In this document: piece after piece, positions 42,895 through 50,352 of the stretch | How positions within the stretch are numbered: position 1 is the first letter of the stretch | Layout: every line of letters starts with the position of its first letter | NCBI GenBank assembly: GCA_937926445.1 | Contig: CALBAK010000002.1 | Span: 1-64,000, forward strand | Length of the DNA stretch: 64,000 nt | From: an uncultured Alphaproteobacteria bacterium | GTDB lineage: Bacteria; Pseudomonadota; Alphaproteobacteria; Geminicoccales; Geminicoccaceae | Direction: 5' to 3' | Made by a program: the position numbers and the translations under genes | The notes under the pieces: model-generated | Database searches by the model: none | Seen by the model: the letters and a program-made list of their open reading frames with translations, nothing else | Told to the model about the DNA's origin: nothing

Positions 42895-43470
42895 TCAGCC
42901 GACGCGGCCAGCCGGCAGCGGGGCGGTCCCGGCGGGGGAGACCGGGTGGACGGGCGCGGGCTTGGTGCCCGTGATCATCGCCTTCACGAGGTTCTCGCGG
43001 TGGCGCAGGCTCGCGAACAGCACGCCGCCGACGTGCAGTGGAACGAGCCAGAGGAGCAGATCGGCGCTCGTCGCGTGCAGCTCCTCGACCCACTCCTCCC
43101 CCCAGAAGGCATCCAAGGTCTGCATCCAGCCCGAGATTCCGATCACGAGAAGGAGCAGGAGGAGGGCGAGAATCATCAGGGCACCCAGAGGATTGTGCCC
43201 CTCGTGGTAGGGTTCCTCGCCGCGCAGCATCGCCCCGACATAGGCGCCTACCTCGCGCGGACCGCGCACGAAGTTCGCGAAACGGGCATGGTACGAACCG
43301 AAAAAGCCCCAGAGGATGCGGAACAGCACCGCCGCCAGGACCGCGTAGCCGACGATCTTGTGGGCGGTGCGCATCTCCTCGGTGAGGAAGGCGGCGGCAC
43401 AGCCGATGGCGAAGGTCCAATGGCAGAGGCGGACGAGCGGGTCCCAGACCCGGTGTTCGGCGACGGTCAC
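42895..43470 (-). CDS. Di-haem cytochrome b561-type membrane protein
   Basis: Encodes 191 residues with four transmembrane helices and histidines in VRLCHWTFAIGC, RTAHKIVGYAV, LGALMILALLLLLL-adjacent and LLLWLVPLHVGGVLFASLRHRENLVKAM. This is the bacterial cytochrome b561/hydrogenase-b family, which moves electrons between quinols and periplasmic acceptors. It starts at GTG 43470 behind GGAGGG. Next to a PepSY protein and a two-component system, an arrangement seen with b561-type genes elsewhere. Confidence 0.9.
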   Translation of the reverse strand: MTVAEHRVWDPLVRLCHWTFAIGCAAAFLTEEMRTAHKIVGYAVLAAVLFRILWGFFGSYHARFANFVRGPREVGAYVGAMLRGEEPYHEGHNPLGALMILALLLLLLVIGISGWMQTLDAFWGEEWVEELHATSADLLLWLVPLHVGGVLFASLRHRENLVKAMITGTKPAPVHPVSPAGTAPLPAGRVG

Positions 43471-43522
43471 GGCGGTTGCCCTCCGCGGCAGGAATGGTCG
43501 GGTACGGCGGACGGAAGGGACG

Positions 43523-43550
43523 GGCCGGGGTGCCCCGCGGCACCCCGGCC
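43523..43550 (-). terminator. 12-base-pair hairpin between PepSY and cytochrome b genes
   Basis: GGCCGGGGTGCC and its complement flank a four-base loop, seven bases after the PepSY stop and before the cytochrome b start. It could attenuate transcription into the cytochrome gene or stabilise the PepSY message. No T-run follows. Confidence 0.55.
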
Positions 43551-43556
43551 ACCGGC

Positions 43557-43820
43557 TCAACCCTGTTGCTCTTCGAGCTTGTTGGCCGTCCAGGGATCGA
43601 TGTAGGTCTCGACCTTCTTGCCGTTCAGCCTGCCGTAGATCTCGTAGCAGCCGCCGCTCGAGATCTTCCAGCGCTGGATCTCGTAGCCCTGCGCCTTGTA
43701 CATCTCCTGCACCTTGCTCTCGGCGAGCTTCTCGCCGGAACCGCTGCACTTGGGGCCGGCGAAGGCCGGGGCTGCGATCGACAAAGCGATCACCGTGGCA
43801 GCCGAAGCGATACGGAGCAT
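43557..43820 (-). CDS. Small exported PepSY-domain protein
   Basis: An 87-residue protein with a clear signal peptide (ASAATVIALSIAAPAFA) and one PepSY-like domain (KVQEMYKAQGYEIQRWKISS, GCYEIYGRLNGKKVETYIDP). Two cysteines in the mature part (KCSGSG, GGCYEI) may form a disulfide. Such proteins often lie beside b561 cytochromes and OmpR-type two-component systems, and their role is unclear. It lies 96 bases after the sensor kinase gene. Confidence 0.85.
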   Translation of the reverse strand: MLRIASAATVIALSIAAPAFAGPKCSGSGEKLAESKVQEMYKAQGYEIQRWKISSGGCYEIYGRLNGKKVETYIDPWTANKLEEQQG

Positions 43821-43899
43821 GATCGGTTCCCGTTGCTTGGGTGGATCGAACGGGACCTTGGTACGAGTCGGGGCTTGCCGGAGCGGGACGCGGAGCTGA

Positions 43900-43918
43900 A
43901 GGAAACCCGAAGTTTCCT
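43900..43918 (-). promoter_or_regulatory. Inverted repeat AGGAAAC-N5-GTTTCCT
   Basis: A perfect seven-base inverted repeat with five-base spacer overlaps the sensor-kinase stop codon, about 80 bases upstream of the PepSY gene. On the minus strand the loop reads TTCGG, so it could be a hairpin ending the regulator transcript. As DNA it could instead be the response regulator's binding site for PepSY and cytochrome b. Confidence 0.4.
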
Positions 43919-45293
43919 ATGCGGCAAGCTTGCGTGTAGTTTTCGCGTTGCTCGCCAACGGGATCCGGAACCCGACCTCGGCGCCGCCGCCCTCGCGGTT
44001 GCGGATCACGAGCTCGCCGCCGTTGCGCTGGACCGCCTCGGCGACGATCGCGAGACCGAGGCCGGCACCTTGCCAGCGGCTCGTCGCCCCGCGGCGGAAC
44101 GGAAGGCAAAGGTTGGCGATCTCGCTCTCGGCGAAGCCGGCTCCGCGATCGCACACGAGCACCGTGCCGTCGGCCCGGGCCACCAGGTCGATGACGCTGC
44201 CGCGGGGTGCCGCCTTGGCGGCGTTGTCGAGCAGGTTCAGCAGCGCCTGCTCGATGGCCACGCGCGAGGCTCTACAGATCACCGGTTCGCGCGGCGTGCG
44301 GACCAGGAGCTGCTTCTCTTCCCGGGAGAGCACGGGTCGTGCCTCGCCGGCGAGGTCGTGGACGAGCTCGCCGAGATCCACGACTTCGAAACGGTCGAGC
44401 GTGCCGGCTTCGAGGCGGGCCTTGAAGAGGAGCTGGTCGGCCAGGCGTTCGATCCGCGCGATCGCCCGCAAGAGGGCCGTCCGTTCCGCTGTCGCCGTCG
44501 ATCCCTCGACCCTGGCCCGCAAGGCGGCGAGCGGCGTCCGCAAGGTGTGGGCGACGTCGGCGGTGAAGCGCTGCTCGCGGGCGAGCGCCTCCTGCAACCG
44601 GCCGAGCGCACCGTTCATCGCCTCGACCAGCGGGCGGATCTCGCGCGGGACCGATTCGAGGCCGAGGCGCTTGCCGTCGCCCGGGACGATCGAGGCCGCT
44701 TCGGCCGAGACCCGCGCGAGCGGCCCGAGCGCGTTCTTGACCGTGAGGATGACGACGAGGATCGACAGGACCGCGCTCACCAGCATGAACGGCCCGTACT
44801 CGTCCATGATCTCGGCCTGCACCCAGAGCAGGCGATCGCGCGGGGTCGCCGGAGCCCGCTCGGCGACGATCCGAAGCGCGGTGCCGTCGCTCGCCCGACG
44901 GGAGGCGACGTAGCCGAAACGCGGTCCGCTCTGCGCATCGTCCCGCTCCGTGGCCGAGAACACGAAATAACCCTCGAGCGTGCGCGAGGCGGCCTCGACC
45001 ATCTTCGCAGCGGGCGCGCCGAAGGTGAACAGCGGCTGGCCAGAATCATCGAACACCGACAAGTGCAGGTCCGGGATCACGTCGAGCCAAGCGCGGAGTT
45101 CGGCATCGGGCACGAGCTCGAGCTCGCCGTCGACCGGGCGGGCCGCGGCGGCGAGGCTGTCGGCGATGTCGTCGAGCTCGTAATGCAGCTCGACGCCGTC
45201 GCGGATGAAGTGTTCGCCGACCGCCGCGAACAGGCCGAGCACCGCCAGCATCGAACAGCGGACGACGAGGGAACGGGTCAGCGATCGTCTCAT
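43917..45293 (-). CDS. Sensor histidine kinase
   Basis: A 458-residue membrane kinase: helix near residues 8-27, periplasmic sensor to about 167, second helix (FMLVSAVLSILVVILTV), HAMP-like linker, phosphorylated H249 in ADVAHTLRTPLAAL, and an ATPase domain with the N box LLNLLDNAAKAA and GAGLGLAIV. The sensor is of the short 2CSK_N/QseC-like type. Its ATG overlaps the response-regulator stop. It probably controls the downstream PepSY and cytochrome b genes. Confidence 0.94.
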   Translation of the reverse strand: MRRSLTRSLVVRCSMLAVLGLFAAVGEHFIRDGVELHYELDDIADSLAAAARPVDGELELVPDAELRAWLDVIPDLHLSVFDDSGQPLFTFGAPAAKMVEAASRTLEGYFVFSATERDDAQSGPRFGYVASRRASDGTALRIVAERAPATPRDRLLWVQAEIMDEYGPFMLVSAVLSILVVILTVKNALGPLARVSAEAASIVPGDGKRLGLESVPREIRPLVEAMNGALGRLQEALAREQRFTADVAHTLRTPLAALRARVEGSTATAERTALLRAIARIERLADQLLFKARLEAGTLDRFEVVDLGELVHDLAGEARPVLSREEKQLLVRTPREPVICRASRVAIEQALLNLLDNAAKAAPRGSVIDLVARADGTVLVCDRGAGFAESEIANLCLPFRRGATSRWQGAGLGLAIVAEAVQRNGGELVIRNREGGGAEVGFRIPLASNAKTTRKLAA

Positions 45294-45961
45294 GTCGCCT
45301 CTAGCATGTAGCCGACACCGCGCACGCTGCGGACGTTGACCCCGGCCTCGCATTCCTGCAACCGGCGCCGCAGGCGCGAGACGTGCGATTCGAGCGTGTT
45401 CGATTCGATCTCGGCGTCCTGGTCCCAGAGCGCTTCTTCGAGCATCCGGCGGGTTACGACCCGACCCGCGCGACGCATCAGGACCTCCAGCAGCATCCGC
45501 TCGCGACGCGGCAGCAGAAGGGTCCGGCCGTCGACCTCTGTGTGACCCGTGCTCGGTTCGAGAACCAGGCGGCCCACCCGGATCGTCGTGCCGAGATCCC
45601 GCGCCGGCCGTCGCAGCAGGGCACGGATACGGGCGACGAGCTCGGCGTGCGCGAAGGGCTTGACGAGATAGTCGTCGGCCCCGGCCTCGAGGCCCGCGAC
45701 CCGATCCTCGACCGCGTCGCGGGCGGTCAGGACGAGCACCGGCACGGTCGAGCGGCGGCGTCTCAGGCGGCGCAGGAGGTCGACCCCGTCGCCGTCGGGC
45801 AGACCGAGATCGAGCAGCAGAAGGTCGTAGGCGCTGGTCGCGAACGCCGCCTCGGCCGTGGCGAGATCGGCGGCCAGGTCGACCGCGAAGCCGTCGCGGG
45901 CGAGGTTGGCGACCAGCGCCTCGCCCAGATCCGGATCGTCCTCGACCAGCAGAAGGCGCAT
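45290..45961 (-). CDS. OmpR-family response regulator
   Basis: A 223-residue regulator with receiver domain (acidic pocket E7-D8-D9, phospho-acceptor D51 in LLLDLGLPDGDG, K in LVKPF) and a winged-helix DNA-binding domain (RRERMLLEVLMRRAGRVVTR, VSRLRRRL, VRSVRGVGYML). First gene of the two-component operon, directly overlapping the kinase gene. Confidence 0.96.
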   Translation of the reverse strand: MRLLLVEDDPDLGEALVANLARDGFAVDLAADLATAEAAFATSAYDLLLLDLGLPDGDGVDLLRRLRRRRSTVPVLVLTARDAVEDRVAGLEAGADDYLVKPFAHAELVARIRALLRRPARDLGTTIRVGRLVLEPSTGHTEVDGRTLLLPRRERMLLEVLMRRAGRVVTRRMLEEALWDQDAEIESNTLESHVSRLRRRLQECEAGVNVRSVRGVGYMLEAT

Positions 45962-46017
45962 CCCGCCCCTCCGCCCTTAAGCTAGCGATGCCGGCTCGCG
46001 GAAAGATTACGCCGCCC

Positions 46018-46605
46018 TCAGGGATCGACGGAGAGGAGCCCGAGCGCGGCACGCAGCCGCAGCTTGAGGAGAACCGCGTCCTTGGGCGGCAGGACCAGCG
46101 GCTGCGGGCGGCGGTCGACCCTGGCCTGGACCAGGATCGGGCCGGGCGCCCCGAGGAGGACATCTACCGCATCCTCGATCCGCTCCGCCCGGTCGAGCCG
46201 CAGAGTCGCCGGAAAGCCGGCGCTAGCCGCCATGCCCGCCAGATCGACGCCCGCCGCGGTCGCGGTCGGCTGGCCACCGGTTTCGCCATAAGCTGCGTTG
46301 TCGAGCACGAGGAGGGCGAGGTTCGCAGCCTTCTGGGCCGCGATCGTGGCGAGCGAGGACAGGCCCATGAGCGCCTCGCCGTCGCCCGCGAGCACGACCA
46401 CCCGGCGCTCCGGCCGGGCGAGCGCCAGGCCCAGGCCCATGGCGAACGCCCCGCCCATACCACCCCACAGGTAAAAATGCCGGGGATGGTCGCCCGCGGC
46501 GGCGAGGTCCCAAGCGGGCGAGCCGAGCCCGGCCAACAACAGCGCCGCGCCGCGCCGGGCGACGAGCCGGGCCACGAGCTCGCGCCGGTCCAGACCGTCG
46601 CTCAT
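46018..46605 (-). CDS. ThDP-binding subunit, sulfo-/phosphonopyruvate decarboxylase-like
   Basis: A 195-residue PP-domain protein with the ThDP/Mg motif VVLAGDGEALMGLSSLAT and LDNAAYGETGGQPTA, the latter being the sequence seen in sulfopyruvate and phosphonopyruvate decarboxylase beta parts. It overlaps the alpha half by four bases. The two make one active ThDP enzyme acting on a substituted pyruvate; the substrate is not known. A dihydropyrimidinase gene precedes them in the operon. Confidence 0.85.
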   Translation of the reverse strand: MSDGLDRRELVARLVARRGAALLLAGLGSPAWDLAAAGDHPRHFYLWGGMGGAFAMGLGLALARPERRVVVLAGDGEALMGLSSLATIAAQKAANLALLVLDNAAYGETGGQPTATAAGVDLAGMAASAGFPATLRLDRAERIEDAVDVLLGAPGPILVQARVDRRPQPLVLPPKDAVLLKLRLRAALGLLSVDP

Positions 46606-47135
46606 CGCCCGGCTCCGAAGGCGACGAACCGCTTCACGCCCAACAGCCGCTGGCGGCCGAGGACGGCCACCCGCTCCTCCGAGCCGAAGGCGAGGCCGAG
46701 CGCGCCGTCGAGCACGGCGCCCGTCTCCTCCGCCCGCTCAAGGGAGAACAGCCGCACGCCCATGGCCTCGAGCACGGCCGGCACCGCCTGACCCATCGGC
46801 ACCTGCCACGGATTCTCCTCGCCCCACTCGCCGCGCATGGTGACGATCAGGACGAGCGGGAAGCGGCCCACCGCGGCGACCGCGAGCATGTTGACGAGGT
46901 TGCCGATCCCGCTCGACTGGCAGGCCAGCACGCCTTTGAGCCCACCGAGCCAGGCGCCGGCCAGAAGGGCCGGGCCCTCGCGCTCGTCGGCGAGGCCCAC
47001 GACCCGGATCGCGGGGTCGGACGTACAGCGCTCGATCAACCGGGCGAGGCCGGCATCGGGGACGTGCGCCAGGAGACCGACGCCGGCCCGCGCGAGAGCG
47101 GCGTGGGCGGCCTCGCTCCAGTCGGGCGCGCTCAC
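46602..47135 (-). CDS. ThDP pyrimidine-binding subunit of decarboxylase-like pair
   Basis: A 177-residue PYR-domain protein (GVGLLAHVPDAGLARLIERC, LADEREGPALLAGAWLGG with the ThDP-activating Glu, CQSSGIGNLVNMLAVAA, RGEWGEENPWQVPMGQAV). Closest in plan to ComD-type sulfopyruvate decarboxylase alpha subunits. It starts at GTG 47135, overlapping the dihydropyrimidinase stop, and overlaps the beta gene downstream. Confidence 0.85.
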   Translation of the reverse strand: MSAPDWSEAAHAALARAGVGLLAHVPDAGLARLIERCTSDPAIRVVGLADEREGPALLAGAWLGGLKGVLACQSSGIGNLVNMLAVAAVGRFPLVLIVTMRGEWGEENPWQVPMGQAVPAVLEAMGVRLFSLERAEETGAVLDGALGLAFGSEERVAVLGRQRLLGVKRFVAFGAGR

Positions 47136-48595
47136 CGCAGGCGCGCCCCGAAGTTCCGGGCGGGGTCGAATTCGGGCTCGCTGCGCCCGGTCGGTACCGC
47201 CGCCCGACCGCCCGAGCGCGGCAGGAAGCGACCCTGGCCCGGCGTGCCGAGGAGCTCGCCGTCGCGCACGATCGGCCGACCGCGCAGGAGCACGTGGCGC
47301 GGCCACCCGCGGACCGTGCGGCCGGCATAGGGCGTGTAACCGGCGCGGTCGCGGCGCGGACCGTCCGCGATCGTCACCGCCCGCTCGGCGTCCCACAGCA
47401 CGAGGTCGGCATCCGCGCCCGGTGCGATCGTGCCCTTTTTCGGGTGCAGCCCGTAGATCTTGGCGGGTGCCGTGGCGGTCAGCTCGACGAACCGGCAGAG
47501 CCCTCCCCTGCCGCCGTGCACCATGGCGTCGAACAGGACCGGCAGGCGCAGCTCGAGGCCCGGCATGCCGTTGGCGATCTCCTCGAAGGAGGGGTTCTCG
47601 CCCTTGGCGAGCTTGCCGGTCGCGTCCATCCGGTAAGGGGCGTGGTCGGAGGAGACGCACTGCAGGGTGCCGACCTCGAGAGCCCACCAGAGCGCTTCCT
47701 GGTCGGAGGGCTCGCGCAAGGGCGGCGAGCAGATCCATTTGGCCCCCTCGATCCCCGGCCGGTCGAGTTCGGCCGCGGTGAGGGTGAGGTATTGGGTGCA
47801 GGTCTCGCCCCAGACCTTCTTGCCCTCGCCGCGGGCGCGGTGGATCACGGCTGCCCCTTCCGCGGTCGAGACGTGGAAGATCATGATCGGCTGATCGAGG
47901 AGGGCGGCGCAGGCGATCGCCCGATGGATACCTTCGACCTCGCCGATCCGCGGGTGCGAAGGGACGTGGAAGCGAGGGTGGCGGAAGCCGCGCTCCACGA
48001 GCCGCCGGCCCATCCAGCGGATCATGCCGTGGTTCTCGGCGTGCACGCAGACCATCAGGCCGTGCGCACGGGCGGCTTCGAGTACGTCCAGATACTGCTC
48101 GTCCTCGATCTTGAGGCGGTCGTAGGCGAGGAAGACCTTCAAGGAAGCGTGACCCGCGCGCACGAGCGGGGGCAGCTCCTCTTTCAGGATCTCGGGCCGC
48201 GGATCGGCCAGGATGAGGTGGAAAGCGTAATCCACGATCGCGCCGCGCTCGGCCCGCCGGTGATAGTCCTCCGCCGCGGCCGCGAGCGAGCTGCCGACAT
48301 GCTGCGCCACGAAGGAGATCACGGTGGTCGTCCCGCCGAGTGCCGCCGAGGCCGTGGCACTTTCGAAGGTGTCGGCATTCACGATCCCCGCGGCCGAGAG
48401 CTGCTCGATGTGGCAGTGGGGGTCGACGCCGCCCGGGAGGACCACGAGGCCGCGCGCGTCGAGCTCCTCGCGGCCGGGCGGAAGCTCCGCCCCGATGGCA
48501 TCGATACGTCCGCAACGAATACCGAGGTCGGCGGCGTAGAGATCGCCGGCGGTCACCACCGTGCCACCGCGGATCACGAGATCGAAGGGTTCCAA
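47132..48595 (-). CDS. Dihydropyrimidinase/hydantoinase family amidohydrolase
   Basis: A 487-residue metal-dependent cyclic amidohydrolase. Metal-site motifs: DPHCHIEQ (GxDxHxH type), carbamylated Lys in SLKVFLAYD, HAENH, FHVSTAEGA, and SSDHAPY with the catalytic Asp. The start is assigned to TTG 48595, preceded by GAGGA; an in-frame ATG at 48658 lies inside the tRNA-Gln gene and is rejected. It heads an operon with the ThDP pair. It could open cyclic ureides or imides; the exact substrate is unknown. Confidence 0.92.
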   Translation of the reverse strand: MEPFDLVIRGGTVVTAGDLYAADLGIRCGRIDAIGAELPPGREELDARGLVVLPGGVDPHCHIEQLSAAGIVNADTFESATASAALGGTTTVISFVAQHVGSSLAAAAEDYHRRAERGAIVDYAFHLILADPRPEILKEELPPLVRAGHASLKVFLAYDRLKIEDEQYLDVLEAARAHGLMVCVHAENHGMIRWMGRRLVERGFRHPRFHVPSHPRIGEVEGIHRAIACAALLDQPIMIFHVSTAEGAAVIHRARGEGKKVWGETCTQYLTLTAAELDRPGIEGAKWICSPPLREPSDQEALWWALEVGTLQCVSSDHAPYRMDATGKLAKGENPSFEEIANGMPGLELRLPVLFDAMVHGGRGGLCRFVELTATAPAKIYGLHPKKGTIAPGADADLVLWDAERAVTIADGPRRDRAGYTPYAGRTVRGWPRHVLLRGRPIVRDGELLGTPGQGRFLPRSGGRAAVPTGRSEPEFDPARNFGARLR

Positions 48596-48634
48596 GGGAT
48601 CCTCGCAGCTGCCGGGCCCCGGCCCGGTCGAGGG

Positions 48635-48706
48635 CTGGGGCGGGTGGATTCGAACCACCGGATGGCGGATCCAAAGTCCGCTGCCTTACCGCTTGGCGAC
48701 GCCCCA
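48635..48706 (-). tRNA. tRNA-Gln (anticodon TTG)
   Basis: On the minus strand a full cloverleaf is seen: acceptor TGGGGCG/CGCCCCA, D arm GCC-AAGCGGTAA-GGC, anticodon arm GCGGA-CTTTGGA-TCCGC with TTG, T arm GGTGG-TTCGAAT-CCACC, discriminator G. CCA is not encoded. It reads CAA and, by wobble, CAG codons. A promoter-like sequence lies just upstream. Confidence 0.96.
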
Positions 48707-48716
48707 ATCTGTCACC

Positions 48717-48746
48717 CGTATAAGCCCGCCGCGGCAGGTTCAGCAA
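48717..48746 (-). promoter_or_regulatory. Sigma70-like promoter of tRNA-Gln
   Basis: On the minus strand TTGCTG and TATACG are separated by 18 bases, the -10 ending ten bases before the tRNA 5' end, correct for starting transcription just ahead of it. The -35 falls in the end of the SAM hydroxide adenosyltransferase gene. Confidence 0.6.
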
Positions 48747-49471
48747 TCGGCAGCGACGATCGCCACCGGATCGCCTAGGCGCAGGCCGAGGAGGGCGGCG
48801 GCACTGCCGCCGTTGACCGCGATCTCGGCGAGCCCCGAGCTGTTCTCGTACCAGAAAGCGCTCCCCGCCGGCACCTCGCCGAAGGTGCGGGCACGGGCCA
48901 GCGTGCTACCGCCCGCCTGCAACCGTGTTCCGCGAGCGAGCCGGTCGGCCCGCAGGCCCGTCCAGCCGTTGCCGTAGGAATCGACATAGACGATCCGCGG
49001 CGGATCGTCGGGCCAGCCTTCGAAGCGGGTCGGGTGCGCGGGCTCGAGCCCCTCGCGCAGACCGAGGGCGAGCCGGGCGGCTTGGGGCGCGAACAGGTCG
49101 CGACCGTGGAAGGAGGCCGACAGGTGCGCCGGTCGCCAGACGATCGCGAAGGCCTCGACCGCCCGGGCTCGGCGCAGCGCGAGCTCGAAGAGGCCGTTGT
49201 CCGGACCAACACACCAGATGCCGTCGAGCCGGAGCGCGAGCGCGCTGCGCTCGGTGCCGACCCCGGGATCGACCACCGCCAGGAGCACGTCGCCGGCCTG
49301 GGCGAGCTCGAGATGGGCGGCGATCAGGGGTGCCGCGAGATCGGGACGAAAGGCGGGCAGATCGTGCTGCAAGTCGATCACCGGCACCTCGGGGGCGAGC
49401 CGGCGGAGCACGAGATGCAACTGGCCGACATAGGGCCCGGACAGGCCGAAGTCTGTAGCGAGCAGGATCAC
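48740..49471 (-). CDS. SAM hydroxide adenosyltransferase (DUF62 family)
   Basis: A 243-residue protein of the chlorinase/fluorinase-related family, which hydrolyses S-adenosylmethionine to adenosine and methionine using a hydroxide. Family motifs: LLATDFGLSGPYVGQL at the N-terminus, AVVDPGVGTERSALAL, VGPDNGLFE, FHGRDLFAP and YENSSGLAEIAVNGG. The halogenases' larger halide pocket insert is absent. It starts at GTG 49471, overlapping the ispE stop. Physiological role unclear. Confidence 0.92.
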   Translation of the reverse strand: MILLATDFGLSGPYVGQLHLVLRRLAPEVPVIDLQHDLPAFRPDLAAPLIAAHLELAQAGDVLLAVVDPGVGTERSALALRLDGIWCVGPDNGLFELALRRARAVEAFAIVWRPAHLSASFHGRDLFAPQAARLALGLREGLEPAHPTRFEGWPDDPPRIVYVDSYGNGWTGLRADRLARGTRLQAGGSTLARARTFGEVPAGSAFWYENSSGLAEIAVNGGSAAALLGLRLGDPVAIVAADC

Positions 49472-50352
49472 GCAGCGCCCCTCGCGAAGGTCGCACGGAT
49501 CCACCAGTCGGGACGCTTGCGACGCAGGAGAAGGGCCGCGGTCTCGAGTTCGCCGCGATCGCCGAAGAGTCCGAAGCAGGTCGCACCCGAACCGCTCATG
49601 CGCGCGAGCAAGCAGCCCGAGAGCCCCTCGAGCTCCTCTAGCACGCGGCCGATCTCGGGCTCAAGGCGGCGGGCCGGAGCCTCGAGGTCGTTGCGGCTCT
49701 CGGCCAGCCACACGGCCAAGCGGAAGAGGCTCGGGCAGGGCCGGAAGGGCGGTCGGTCGGCCGCGCGGAAGGGCCCCGAAAGGCCGCGGAAGACCGCCCC
49801 CGTGGCGAGCGGACGGCCGGGATTGACGAGGAGGAGGGGCAAATCGGGCAGACCGCGCACCGGATCGAGCCGCTCGCCGATGCCGCGCATGCGGGCGGGC
49901 CGTGCCCACAGGCAGACCGGCAGATCGGCACCGAGGGCGAGTCCCAGATCGCGCAAGCGCTCGTCGTCGAGCGCGAGGCCCCAGAGGCGGCGCAGGCCCC
50001 GAAGCGTCGCAGCGGCATCGGCCGAACCACCGCCGAGCCCGGCCGCGACCGGGATCTCCTTGTGCAAAGAGATCGCGGCACCGGCCGTGACGCCCGCGGC
50101 CTCGGCCAAAAGGCGGGCGGCGCGCAGCACGAGATTGTCGGGGCCCGTCGGCACCGTCTCCGCGGTCGGTCCCCTCACCGCGAGAGAGAAGCCTTCGGCG
50201 GGGCGCACCTCCACCCGGTCGGCGAGCTCGCAGAAGACCACGAGGCTGTCGAGCTCGTGGCGGCCGTCGACCCGCCGGGCGGTGACGAGCAGGTCGAGAT
50301 TGAGCTTGGCCGGCGCCGTCTCGACAACGGCGGGCTCATCCCCGTCGAGCAT
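49468..50352 (-). CDS. ispE: 4-diphosphocytidyl-2-C-methylerythritol kinase
   Basis: A 294-residue GHMP kinase of the MEP isoprenoid pathway, phosphorylating the 2-hydroxyl of CDP-ME. The N-terminal APAKLNLDLLV, the ATP loop PVAAGLGGGSADAAATL (about residues 92-108) and the C-terminal MSGSGATCFGLF are diagnostic. It overlaps the 3' end of the TPR lipoprotein gene by 17 bases, so the two are co-transcribed, an arrangement common in alphaproteobacteria. Confidence 0.96.
   Translation of the reverse strand: MLDGDEPAVVETAPAKLNLDLLVTARRVDGRHELDSLVVFCELADRVEVRPAEGFSLAVRGPTAETVPTGPDNLVLRAARLLAEAAGVTAGAAISLHKEIPVAAGLGGGSADAAATLRGLRRLWGLALDDERLRDLGLALGADLPVCLWARPARMRGIGERLDPVRGLPDLPLLLVNPGRPLATGAVFRGLSGPFRAADRPPFRPCPSLFRLAVWLAESRNDLEAPARRLEPEIGRVLEELEGLSGCLLARMSGSGATCFGLFGDRGELETAALLLRRKRPDWWIRATFARGAA

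Noticed and set aside
43557-43820. PepSY protein as a membrane PepSY-TM reductase
   Set aside because: Only 87 residues with a signal peptide and no membrane helices.
48658-48660. ATG start of dihydropyrimidinase at 48658
   Set aside because: It lies inside the tRNA-Gln gene; TTG 48595 has a GAGGA site and matches the family N-terminus.
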